Under the pieces are notes generated by a model. It was not told the DNA's origin. It saw only the letters and a list, made by a program, of their open reading frames with translations, and ran no database searches. Of a stretch of DNA of 64,000 nucleotides, positions 56,455 to 64,000 are shown piece by piece (within the stretch, counting starts at the first letter, position 1; every line of letters starts with the position of its first letter). Source of the stretch: Caulobacteraceae bacterium (GTDB lineage Bacteria > Pseudomonadota > Alphaproteobacteria > Caulobacterales > Caulobacteraceae); contig JAIXZX010000004.1 in assembly GCA_027489335.1 (NCBI GenBank), positions 124,001 to 188,000 on the forward strand, read 5' to 3'. Made by a program: the position numbers and the translations under genes.

Positions 56455-59120
56455 AGGAGCCCTTCCGGGGTGGCCCGCGACTTGGGCAGGCTGATCAGGA
56501 TACGTGTGCCGCGCCCCTCATGGATCGGGGAAGCCGCGGCGATGCGGCCGTCCATCACCTCGATAAAGCCCTTGGCGATGGCCAGACCCAAACCCGATCC
56601 CTTGCCGCGGTCGCTAGCCTCGTCAAGCCTGCGGAACTTCTCGAACACGCGCTCCAGTTCGGCGGTCGGAATGCCACGTCCCTCATCCTCAACGCTGATG
56701 ACCACGTTCCTGTGGTCTTCGTAGGCGGCGACCTCGATCGTGCTGGCGTCGGGGCTGTAGGCGATGGCGTTCTCCAGGATGTTCACCAGGGCCTGTTCCA
56801 GCAGGGTCGGGTCGGCCATGATCAGGGTCACCCTGTCTGGAAAATCCCATTCGATCCTTCGCCCGCCCAGGCGGCGCGTCACCCGTTCGACGGCAGCCCG
56901 CAGCACGTCGCGGGCGTCCAACCAGTCGCGGCGGGCCACCAGGGCGCCGCCCTCCAGCCGGGTCATGTCCAGCAGGTCGCCTACATAGCGACTCAACCGC
57001 TCGGCCTCCTCGCGGATGGATTGAAGCAGGTCATCGCGCACCGCCGCCGACAGCCCGGCCCCATAGTCGATGAGGGTGGTGACTGAGCCCAGCACCGTCG
57101 AAAGCGGCGTGCGCAGGTCGTGGCTGACGGAGTTGAGCAGGGCGGCCCGGAGGCGGTCGGTGCGGCGCAGGGCCTCGGCGTCTGCGGCCGTCGCGGCGAA
57201 CTCCGCCCGCTCCAAGGCCACGGCGCCCTGGTCCAGCAGGGCGGCGACGAAGCGTTCCCCGTCCTCCGAGGCCACCGCCTGGGCGCTCACCGCCGCCACA
57301 CCGGCCCGCGTCTTAACCCCCTGAAGCGGGCGAAAGACCCAGGGCAGGTTGGGCATGGTGCCGGTCCCGGCGCCGGCCGGCTCCCCTCGCTCCCAGGCCC
57401 ATCTGGCCGCAGCCATGTCGCCGGGCGTGAGGGCCGCAGCGCTGAGCGAGGCTCCGCTCAGTTGCAGATCGTCGCCCGCCGGGGTCAGAACGACGGCGTC
57501 TCCGCGTGTGGCCGCCGCCAGCTGCTCGGCGAGCGCCGCGGCCGCAGCCCGGGCGTCGGGCGCCGATGAGATCTGACGGGTGGCGGCCAGGACCGCCGCG
57601 ATGCCCGAGGCCCTTCGGGCCACCAGCCGGGCCTGATCGCGGACCCGGCCGGTCAGCCAGCCGGTTGTGAGGGCCACGGCGAAGAAGACCGCGAAGGTCA
57701 GGACGTCTGCGGGATGGCCGATCCACACCGTGAGCCGCGGCTCAAGGAAGAAGAAGTTGTAGAGAAAGGCCGACGCCGCGGCGGCGACGACGGCCGGCCA
57801 TAGGCCATAGGCCAGGCCCGCCACCAGGACGCTGAGCATGAAGACCATGGCGAGGTTCACGCTCTGGATGTAGCGGTCCAGCCCGTGGGCGATGGCGAAG
57901 GCCACGCCGACCAGGGCCAGGGCGGCGATCTGTGGCCGCCAGGCCAAGCTCTTGTCTGCGGCCACGGGCGATGCCGCCTGGGCCGGCGGCTCGGACCCTT
58001 CTGTGACGACATGCAGCGCCGCGCCCTGGGTGCGGGTGAGCAGGGCTTCAACGAGGCTTGGCCGGAAGGGGCGTCTGGCTCGACTCTTGCCGATGACAAT
58101 CTGGGTGACGTTGTTGCGCCGGGCGTAGTCGAGGACGGCGGCGACGATGTCGTCGCCGGTCAGGGTGACGCTTGAGGCGCCGAGCTGCTCAGAGAGTTTT
58201 ACCGCTTCGCGCAGCCGCTGGGCGGCCTCGCCCGACATACCGGCCCGGTTGGGCTGCTCCACATGGGCGACGCTCCACGGCGCATCCATCATCATGTCCG
58301 ACAGCCGCCGGCCGGCGCGCACCAATGAGCCGGCCATGGGATCTGGACCGATCAGGACCAGGATGCGCTCACCCGCCGCCCAGGGGCCTTCGACACCGGC
58401 GCGCTTCATGGCGCCGATCAACTGGTCGTCCACCGCCTGGGCCGCCCGGCGCAGGGAGAGTTCGCGCAGCGCGGTCAGGTTCTCGACCTTGAAGAACCGC
58501 TCGGCCGCCAACCGGGCGGTCTCCGGCACATAGACCTTTCCCTCGCCCATCCGCTCGCGCAGTTCGGCTGGGGTGATGTCCACCAGTTCGATCTCGTCGG
58601 CGCGGTCGAGCGCCATGTCCGGGACGGTCTCTCGCTGGCGTACCCCGGTGATCTTCCAGACCACGTCCACCAGGCTTTCCAGGTGCTGGATGTTCAACGT
58701 CGTCCAGACGTCGATCCCTGCGGCCAGGAGTTCGTCCACATCCTGCCACCGCTTGGCATGCCGCGAGCCTGGGGCGTTGGAGTGGGCGTATTCATCGACC
58801 AGGAGCAGGGCGGGTCGTCGAGCCAGAGCGCCGTCGAGGTCAAACTCCAACAGCGTCGCCCCGCGGTGCTCCAGGGGCGACCTGGGCATGACCTCCATCC
58901 CTCTGAGCAGGGCCTGGGTCTCCTTGCGTCCGTGGGTCTCGACCAGGCCGACCACCACGTCCTGGCCCTCGGCCTTCCGGCGTCGCGCGCCCCGGAGCAT
59001 CTCATAGGTCTTGCCCACCCCCGGCGACATGCCCAGGAACACCTTCAGCCGACCTCGCCCCGCCCGCGTGGCCGCGAGCAGGGCGTCAGGATCGGGCCGG
59101 CGGGGGGCTTCGGCGGTCAT
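56451..59120 (-). CDS. kdpD: Potassium sensor histidine kinase KdpD
   Basis: An 889-residue inner-membrane kinase/phosphatase controlling KdpE. The N-terminal KdpD domain has a P-loop (GMSPGVGKT) and LVDEYAHSNAPGSRHAKRWQDV. A universal-stress-like domain (about 250-370) follows, then four membrane helices (about 400-500), a GAF-like domain, His667 in SVSHDLRTPLS, and an ATPase with N (LVNILENAIAYS), G1 (DEGRGI) and G2 (GSGLGLAI) boxes. It starts in an ATGA overlap with kdpC. It should sense low K+/turgor and c-di-AMP or PTS signals as in other KdpD proteins (family knowledge). Confidence 0.95.
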   Translation of the reverse strand: MTAEAPRRPDPDALLAATRAGRGRLKVFLGMSPGVGKTYEMLRGARRRKAEGQDVVVGLVETHGRKETQALLRGMEVMPRSPLEHRGATLLEFDLDGALARRPALLLVDEYAHSNAPGSRHAKRWQDVDELLAAGIDVWTTLNIQHLESLVDVVWKITGVRQRETVPDMALDRADEIELVDITPAELRERMGEGKVYVPETARLAAERFFKVENLTALRELSLRRAAQAVDDQLIGAMKRAGVEGPWAAGERILVLIGPDPMAGSLVRAGRRLSDMMMDAPWSVAHVEQPNRAGMSGEAAQRLREAVKLSEQLGASSVTLTGDDIVAAVLDYARRNNVTQIVIGKSRARRPFRPSLVEALLTRTQGAALHVVTEGSEPPAQAASPVAADKSLAWRPQIAALALVGVAFAIAHGLDRYIQSVNLAMVFMLSVLVAGLAYGLWPAVVAAAASAFLYNFFFLEPRLTVWIGHPADVLTFAVFFAVALTTGWLTGRVRDQARLVARRASGIAAVLAATRQISSAPDARAAAAALAEQLAAATRGDAVVLTPAGDDLQLSGASLSAAALTPGDMAAARWAWERGEPAGAGTGTMPNLPWVFRPLQGVKTRAGVAAVSAQAVASEDGERFVAALLDQGAVALERAEFAATAADAEALRRTDRLRAALLNSVSHDLRTPLSTVLGSVTTLIDYGAGLSAAVRDDLLQSIREEAERLSRYVGDLLDMTRLEGGALVARRDWLDARDVLRAAVERVTRRLGGRRIEWDFPDRVTLIMADPTLLEQALVNILENAIAYSPDASTIEVAAYEDHRNVVISVEDEGRGIPTAELERVFEKFRRLDEASDRGKGSGLGLAIAKGFIEVMDGRIAAASPIHEGRGTRILISLPKSRATPEGLL

Positions 59121-59698
59121 GGACGGTCAGGTTGCTCCGGCGCGAAAGCGTCGTCGAGGGCGAGGTTGGTCTGAAGCACGTTGACCCGAGGTTGTCCCAA
59201 TATGCCGAAGGTCCGCCCCTCCACATGGGCGGCGATCACGGCCCGGACCTGGCTGATGTCTGCGCCTCGGGCGGCTGCGACGCGCTCAGCCTGGGCCATA
59301 GCATTGGCCGGCGAGATGTGGGGATCCAGGCCCGAGGCCGAGGCGGTGACCGCATCGCCCGGGACTTCGGCGCTTCCGGTCTCCGCCCGCCACGCGGTCG
59401 CGCGGTCTAAGGTTTCGGCGATCAGGTCAGCGTTCAGGGGGCCAAGGTTGGAGGCGCCGGAGCCGGTGGCGTCATAGTTCACCGCAGACGGCCGCCCCTG
59501 CAGGTAAGCCGGCGAGGTGAAGGCCTGCCCCACCAGGGCCGAGCCAATGACGCGACCATCCCGGAGGATCAGGCTTCCATCGGCCTGCTGCGGAAAGGCG
59601 GCCTGGGCGACGCCGGTGATGGCCAGGGGATAGGCCAAGCCCAGAAGGAGGGTGAACAGGCCTAATGAGACAAGCGCCGGACGTAGGAGAGCGAGCAT
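59117..59698 (-). CDS. kdpC: Potassium-transporting ATPase subunit KdpC
   Basis: A 193-residue single-pass subunit. The N-terminal helix LLRPALVSLGLFTLLLGLAYPLAITGVAQAAFP is the diagnostic KdpC start. GRVIGSALVGQAFTSPAYLQGRPSAVNYDATGSGASNLGPLN and the C-terminal VEGRTFGILGQPRVNVLQTNLALD are family blocks. It stabilises the KdpFABC complex. It is separated from kdpB by two small membrane-protein genes rather than following it directly, and overlaps kdpD as ATGA. Confidence 0.96.
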   Translation of the reverse strand: MLALLRPALVSLGLFTLLLGLAYPLAITGVAQAAFPQQADGSLILRDGRVIGSALVGQAFTSPAYLQGRPSAVNYDATGSGASNLGPLNADLIAETLDRATAWRAETGSAEVPGDAVTASASGLDPHISPANAMAQAERVAAARGADISQVRAVIAAHVEGRTFGILGQPRVNVLQTNLALDDAFAPEQPDRP

Positions 59699-59702
59699 AG
59701 GG

Positions 59703-59885
59703 CTACTCTTGATCTGAGTGGATGGGGCCGCCGCCGGGGGCGTGGGCCGGTTGGGGGTGAGGGCGTTTTATCGATGAAGGTTCGTCCCGGACGTGGGCCA
59801 GGATCTGAACCATGACGCCGAAGGCGAGGCTGAGGACGCAGACCAGCTTGAACCAGAAGCCGCGGCCTTCGAGGGGGCGGATCAT
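59703..59885 (-). CDS. Small membrane protein B between kdpB and kdpC
   Basis: A 60-residue frame beginning in an ATGA overlap with the preceding small gene and ending four bases before kdpC. The N-terminus MIRPLEGRGFWFK is basic; one helix (about 10-30, FWFKLVCVLSLAFGVMVQIL) and a Pro/His-rich polar tail ending HSDQE follow. The N-terminal arginines and lysine predict the tail is periplasmic. I do not recognise the family. Tight overlaps on both sides support real expression with the Kdp pump. Confidence 0.7.
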   Translation of the reverse strand: MIRPLEGRGFWFKLVCVLSLAFGVMVQILAHVRDEPSSIKRPHPQPAHAPGGGPIHSDQE

Positions 59886-60022
59886 CTCAGCGCCTCCCCT
59901 TCGAGGACCGGTGTCAAAGGCGCCAGGCTTGAGCCCTCCGCCCCACTCAGAAAGGCTAGGCCGAAGACCAGACCGAAGAAGACGCCGGCGGCCAGCAGCC
60001 GACGCAGCAGGTCCCGGTCCAT
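59882..60022 (-). CDS. Small membrane protein A between kdpB and kdpC
   Basis: A 46-residue frame whose ATG overlaps the kdpB stop (TGATG at 60020-60024) and whose stop overlaps the next small gene (ATGA). The basic start MDRDLLRR leads into one helix (about 9-27, LLAAGVFFGLVFGLAFL) and an acidic polar tail. It is not KdpF, which is present at the front of the operon. Family unknown. Size and coupling suggest an accessory peptide of the pump or of KdpD signalling, by inference only. Confidence 0.7.
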   Translation of the reverse strand: MDRDLLRRLLAAGVFFGLVFGLAFLSGAEGSSLAPLTPVLEGEALR

Positions 60023-62091
60023 CAGGCCAGCCCCAGGGAAGACAGGGCCAGGTCGATCAGCTTGATGCCGATGAAGGGGGCGATCAGCCCCCCCAGGCCA
60101 TAGATCGCGAGGTTGCGCGACAGGAGCTTGGCGGCCCCAAGCGCCCGGTAGCGGACGCCGCGCAGGGCCAGCGGGATCAGCAGCACGATGATCAGGGCGT
60201 TGAAAATCACCGCCGAGAGGATCGCGCTCTGCGGACTCGAAAGGCCCATGATGTTGAGCGCGCCCAGGGCCGGCAGGCCGGTGACGAACATGGCCGGGAT
60301 GATGGCGAAGTACTTGGCCACATCGTTGGCGACAGAGAAGGTGGTCAGGGCGCCGCGGGTGATCAGCATCTGTTTGCCCACCTCGACGATCTCGATGACT
60401 TTGGTGGGGTCGGAGTCGAGATCGACCATGTTGCCGGCCTCGCGGGCGGCCTGGGCGCCGGTCTGCATGGCGACCCCCACATCGGCCTGGGCCAGGGCCG
60501 GGGCGTCGTTGGCGCCGTCGCCGCACATGGCCACCAGCCGCCCCTTGGCCTGTTCGGCGCGGATCAGGCGCAGCTTGTCCTCCGGCGTCGCCTCGGCAAG
60601 GAAGTCATCGACCCCGGCCTCCGAGGCGATGGCCGCGGCGGTGACGGGATTGTCGCCGGTGATCATCACCGTGCGCAGACCCATGCGTCGCAGGTCGGCG
60701 AAGCGGGCCTTCACGCCGGGCTTGACCACATCCTTCAGGTGGATGACGCCGACCAGGGTCCCGTCCTCGCTGACCGCCAGGGGCGTGCCGCCGGAGCGGG
60801 CGATACGGTCCACCGCAGCGGCGACCTCTGGCGGCATGGCGTCGGCCGACAGGCCCACCGTGCGCAGCACCGCATCCACCGCGCCCTTGCGCCAGGCGCG
60901 CGCGCCAGCGTTCAGGCCCGACAGGCGGGTGACGGCGGAGAAGGCGATGGGTTCGGCGCCTTGCGGCGCCTCGGCGACCTCGCCCTGGGCGCGGGCCAGT
61001 TCGACGATGGAGCGGCCTTCCGGCGTTTCGTCGGCCAGAGAGGCCATCAGCGCCGCCCGTAACGCCTGCTCGGGCCGCACGCCTGGCGCCGGGATCACCT
61101 CCGTGGCCATGCGGTTGCCGAAGGTGATGGTGCCGGTCTTGTCCAGCAGCAGGGTGTCGACGTCGCCCGCGGCCTCCACCGCCCGGCCTGAGGTGGCCAG
61201 CACATTGACCTTCAGCAAACGGTCCATGCCGGCGATGCCGACGGCTGACAGCAGGCCACCGATGGTGGTCGGAATGAGCGTGACGAACAGCGCGCCGAGC
61301 ACCAGGGGCGAAAGGGTTATGCCCGAATAGGCGCCAAGCCCCACCAGGGTGACCACGGCGATCAGGAAGACGAGGCTGAGGCCCGCCAGCAGGACGGCCA
61401 GGGCGATCTCGTTCGGTGTCTTGCGGCGGTCGGCGCCTTCGACCATGGCGATCATGCGGTCCAGGAAGGTCCCGCCAGGCTCCGACGTGATCTTCACCTT
61501 GATCCAGTCGGAGACCACGGTGGTGCCGCCGGTGACGGCCGAGCGGTCGCCGCCGCTCTCACGGATGACCGGGGCGCTCTCGCCGGTGATCGCCGCCTCG
61601 TTGACCGAGGCCACGCCCTCGATGATCTCGCCGTCGGCCGGGATAACGTCACCGGCCTCCACCAGCGCCACCTGGCCAGCGCCCAGTTCGTGGGCTGGGG
61701 TGGGGACGATGGTCCCGGTAGCCTCGTCGATGATCAGCTTGGCCCGGGTGGTGACCCGGCTGGCGCGGAGACTGTCAGCGGCGGCCTTGCCGCGGCCCTC
61801 GGCGATGCTCTCGGCCAGATTGGCGAACAGCACGGTGGCCCAGAGCCAGCCAGCCAGTTGGACGGCGAAGGCGCCATTTTCGCCCCGCCCGATCAGCATG
61901 GCGGCCGAAATGGTGCTCAACACCGCCACCAGCCAGGTGGCGAAGATGACCGGATTGCTGGTCAGGCGGCGTGGGTCGAGCTTGACGAAGGCGTCCTTGG
62001 CGGCCCGCGCTACGCCCGGGGCATCAAGGCTGGCGGCGAGGCTGGAGGCCCTGCGGCGATTGTCGCCCAGCGGGATGTCGGTGGTGCTCAT
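60022..62091 (-). CDS. kdpB: Potassium-transporting P-type ATPase subunit KdpB
   Basis: A 689-residue catalytic subunit of the high-affinity KdpFABC pump. Actuator motif ITGESAPV, phosphorylation site Asp317 in LLLDKTGTI, hinge [10 protein letters not shown] and [20 protein letters not shown] are all present. [20 protein letters not shown] is the membrane helix typical of KdpB. The start at 62091 gives the family N-terminus; further upstream the frame reads through kdpA in another frame. It lies 20 bases after kdpA. Confidence 0.97.
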   Translation of the reverse strand: MSTTDIPLGDNRRRASSLAASLDAPGVARAAKDAFVKLDPRRLTSNPVIFATWLVAVLSTISAAMLIGRGENGAFAVQLAGWLWATVLFANLAESIAEGRGKAAADSLRASRVTTRAKLIIDEATGTIVPTPAHELGAGQVALVEAGDVIPADGEIIEGVASVNEAAITGESAPVIRESGGDRSAVTGGTTVVSDWIKVKITSEPGGTFLDRMIAMVEGADRRKTPNEIALAVLLAGLSLVFLIAVVTLVGLGAYSGITLSPLVLGALFVTLIPTTIGGLLSAVGIAGMDRLLKVNVLATSGRAVEAAGDVDTLLLDKTGTITFGNRMATEVIPAPGVRPEQALRAALMASLADETPEGRSIVELARAQGEVAEAPQGAEPIAFSAVTRLSGLNAGARAWRKGAVDAVLRTVGLSADAMPPEVAAAVDRIARSGGTPLAVSEDGTLVGVIHLKDVVKPGVKARFADLRRMGLRTVMITGDNPVTAAAIASEAGVDDFLAEATPEDKLRLIRAEQAKGRLVAMCGDGANDAPALAQADVGVAMQTGAQAAREAGNMVDLDSDPTKVIEIVEVGKQMLITRGALTTFSVANDVAKYFAIIPAMFVTGLPALGALNIMGLSSPQSAILSAVIFNALIIVLLIPLALRGVRYRALGAAKLLSRNLAIYGLGGLIAPFIGIKLIDLALSSLGLA

Positions 62092-62111
62092 GAGACTGTG
62101 CTCCGCGAGAC

Positions 62112-63821
62112 TTAGAGGCCGGCCAGGGCGTCTAGCGCCTGGAAGTGCTCGACGATCGGGCCGAGCGCGAGGGCCGGGAAGAACTGGAGGCCGCCCAGGA
62201 TCAGGATCACCCCGATCAGGAGGCCGATGAAAAGTCCGTTGTCGGTGGGCAGGGCGCCGGCCGAAGGGGCGAGCTTGGGCTTGGCCGCCAGGGCGCCGGC
62301 GATGGCCAGCATGACGACGATGCCGGGAAAGCGGCCCATCAGCATGGCTAGGCCCAGGGTGGTGTTCCACCAGGGCGTGTCGGCGGCGAGCCCCGCAAAG
62401 GCCGAGCCGTTATTGGCGCTGGCCGAGGTGTAGGCATAGAGGATCTCCGACAACCCGTGGGGTCCGGGATTGGCCAGACTTTCCAGCGCCACGGGCAGCA
62501 CCGCAGCGGCCGCGGAGAAACCCAGGATGGTGAGTGGCAGGACCAGCACGGCCAGCATGGCGTACTGAACCTCGCGGGCCTCGATCTTCTTGCCCAGATA
62601 TTCCGGCGTACGGCCCACCATCAGGCCTGCCACGAAGACCGCCAGGAGGGCCATCATCAGCATGAAGCCGACGCCGGTGCCGATGCCGCCGGGCAGGATT
62701 TCGCCAAGCTGCATGAAGAACATCTGCACCCCGCCCCCGAGCGGCATGTAGCTGGCGTGCATGGAATTGACCGAGCCATTGGAGGCGCCGGTGGTCATGG
62801 CCGCCCAGACGGCCGAGGCCGGCGCGCCAAAGCGGACCTCCTTGCCTTCCATATTGACCGCGGCCTCGGCGCCGGCGGCGACCAGGGCCGGCGGGGCTTG
62901 GGTTTCGGTCCAGTAGAGTGTCGCGGCGCCAGCCGACAGCAGGACGAGGGCGGCGATGGCGATGGCCCGCAGATTTCGGCCCGCCAGGGCCGTGCGCCCG
63001 AAGGCGAAGAAGGCCGCCCAGCCGAGGACGTTGATCGACACGGCGGCGATGAAGTTGGCGAGCGGCGTGGGGCCTTCCAGAGGATGGGCTGAGTTCACGC
63101 CGAACACGCCGCCGCCATTGATGCCAAGCTGCTTGATGGCGAGCTGACTGGCCGCGGCGAACATTGGAATGGTCTGCTCGCCGCCCTCGACCGTGGCTGC
63201 GCTGGCCGAGGCCGAAAGCGTCTGGGGCACGCCCAGAACGGCCAGGAGCAGCGCCACCACGATCGAGATGGGCAGCAGCACCCACAGCGTCGTGCGCACC
63301 AGGTCGGCCCAGAAGTTGCCCAGGCCCGTCTGGCGGTCGGCGGCGAAGGCGCGGGCCAGGGCCGCGGCCACGGTCGCGCCGGTGGCCGCCGACAGAAAGT
63401 TCTGCACCGTCAGGCCGGCCATCTGACTGAGGTGGGTCAGGGTCGTTTCGCCGCTATAGGCCTGCCAGTTGGTGTTGGTGACGAAGCTGACGGCCGTGTT
63501 GAAGGCGAGCGGCTCAGACAGCGCACCGAAACCCTGGGGGTTCAGCGGCAGAAAACCCTGCAGACGCAGGATCCCATAGAGCAGGACAAAGCCCGCCGCA
63601 TTAAAGGCGAGCAGGGCGGCGGCATAGCCGGTCCAGGTCTGGGATTGGTCAGGTCGCACGCCGAGCGCGGCGTAGAAGCCCCGCTCGACGGGCGCCATGA
63701 CCGGGTCGAGCCAGGTGCGCTCCCGGTTCCACACCCGCGAGATGAAGATGCCTATGGGCCAGCCGAGAAGGAACGGCAGCCCCAGGGTCAGGGCGATTTC
63801 CGCCCAGCCTTGCCAGTTCAT
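62112..63821 (-). CDS. kdpA: Potassium channel-like subunit KdpA
   Basis: A 569-residue K+-binding subunit related to KtrB/TrkH. Selectivity-filter regions are visible in order: [57 protein letters not shown] and [15 protein letters not shown]. About ten hydrophobic helices are present. The length is within the usual 550-580. The start at 63821 follows kdpF by 13 bases. Confidence 0.97.
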   Translation of the reverse strand: MNWQGWAEIALTLGLPFLLGWPIGIFISRVWNRERTWLDPVMAPVERGFYAALGVRPDQSQTWTGYAAALLAFNAAGFVLLYGILRLQGFLPLNPQGFGALSEPLAFNTAVSFVTNTNWQAYSGETTLTHLSQMAGLTVQNFLSAATGATVAAALARAFAADRQTGLGNFWADLVRTTLWVLLPISIVVALLLAVLGVPQTLSASASAATVEGGEQTIPMFAAASQLAIKQLGINGGGVFGVNSAHPLEGPTPLANFIAAVSINVLGWAAFFAFGRTALAGRNLRAIAIAALVLLSAGAATLYWTETQAPPALVAAGAEAAVNMEGKEVRFGAPASAVWAAMTTGASNGSVNSMHASYMPLGGGVQMFFMQLGEILPGGIGTGVGFMLMMALLAVFVAGLMVGRTPEYLGKKIEAREVQYAMLAVLVLPLTILGFSAAAAVLPVALESLANPGPHGLSEILYAYTSASANNGSAFAGLAADTPWWNTTLGLAMLMGRFPGIVVMLAIAGALAAKPKLAPSAGALPTDNGLFIGLLIGVILILGGLQFFPALALGPIVEHFQALDALAGL

Positions 63822-63834
63822 GATGTGAGTTCCG

Positions 63835-63921
63835 TCAGAAGCGGTCGGGCCGCAGCAGGGCGGCCAGCATGTAGCCGCCGATCACGAGGGCGCCGGCGCC
63901 CCAGAGCACGAGTTCGGCCAT
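63835..63921 (-). CDS. kdpF: KdpF, small lipid-like stabilising subunit
   Basis: A 28-residue peptide, ATG 63919-63921 and TGA 63835-63837. It is one hydrophobic helix (about 4-22) ending in LLRPDRF, which matches the conserved KdpF C-terminus LLRPExF. KdpF stabilises the KdpABC complex in the membrane. Its ATG is one base after the stop of the preceding small gene and it is 13 bases before kdpA. Confidence 0.9.
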   Translation of the reverse strand: MAELVLWGAGALVIGGYMLAALLRPDRF

Positions 63922-63922
63922 G

Positions 63923-64000
63923 TCAGAGCCGCCGAAGCCCGGCGACCAGCGCGCCGAGCAGACCAAAGGCGCCGAGCGCCAGGGCCAGATAGAGGATGTC
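63923..64000 (-). CDS. Partial small membrane protein upstream of kdpF
   Basis: The last 25 codons of a minus-strand frame enter from the right edge and stop at 63923-63925, one base before the kdpF ATG. The visible residues DILYLALALGAFGLLGALVA form one hydrophobic helix ended by GLRRL. If the ATG is immediately outside the window the peptide is about 26 residues. It may be a conserved small leader protein of alphaproteobacterial kdp operons; no function is known to me. Confidence 0.55.
   Translation of the reverse strand, partial: DILYLALALGAFGLLGALVAGLRRL

Overview
The window is high-GC, densely coded chromosomal DNA of an alphaproteobacterium, most likely of the Caulobacterales (Caulobacter/Phenylobacterium type). 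Grounds for this: two large TonB-dependent receptors, hybrid two-component proteins with C-terminal receiver domains, class-specific small proteins (DUF4168, DUF442/BLH), a split DevBCA-like exporter, frequent ATGA/TGATG gene overlaps and several GTG/TTG starts. The taxonomic call rests on protein flavour only. I see no insertion sequence, prophage, CRISPR array, rRNA or plasmid gene. It reads as core and accessory chromosome.

Layout. 1-5 kb: end of a glycosyltransferase, tRNA-Met, two small proteins, an outer-membrane porin-like protein and a Baeyer-Villiger-type flavin monooxygenase. 5-14.4 kb: a LysR regulator divergent from an azoreductase, an amidohydrolase, a hybrid sensor kinase, a large-subunit catalase, an exported DUF4168 protein, a methyltransferase and a receiver protein with a degenerate kinase-like module. 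14.5-20 kb: a TonB-dependent receptor, then the queCED operon for 7-deazaguanine synthesis, a small lipoprotein and a response regulator. 20-26 kb: aroC, a PepSY-like small protein, a J-domain protein divergent from pdxH, a fused APH-like/P-loop kinase, and aroG. aroG is preceded by a complete transcription attenuator with an aromatic-rich leader peptide. 26-38 kb: an acyl-CoA ligase with an unusual membrane tail, a metallo-beta-lactamase-fold hydrolase, a DUF442 protein, peptide-type ABC permeases (oppBC-like) with a hydrolase, a solute-binding lipoprotein and a second large TonB-dependent receptor. No cognate ABC ATPase is nearby.

38-55 kb: sppA, an AbgT-family transporter, a lipoprotein metalloprotease-like protein, selU divergent from selD, an EVE-domain protein with an adaptor-permease-ATPase exporter, an AttEFGH-like ATPase/permease/lipocalin operon, a cold-shock protein, DUF547 and DUF1963 proteins, and tRNA-Pro and tRNA-Gln. 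55.6-64 kb: a kdp potassium-uptake operon on the minus strand (small protein-kdpF-kdpA-kdpB-two small membrane proteins-kdpC-kdpD-kdpE-small membrane protein). The order and overlaps indicate one transcript entering from beyond the right edge. The extra small genes are not standard Kdp subunits.

The most interesting observations are the aroG attenuator (25779-25913), the translationally coupled small membrane proteins in the kdp operon, the ligase with a three-helix membrane tail, the receiver protein with a degenerate kinase module, and QueD lacking its usual catalytic cysteine.
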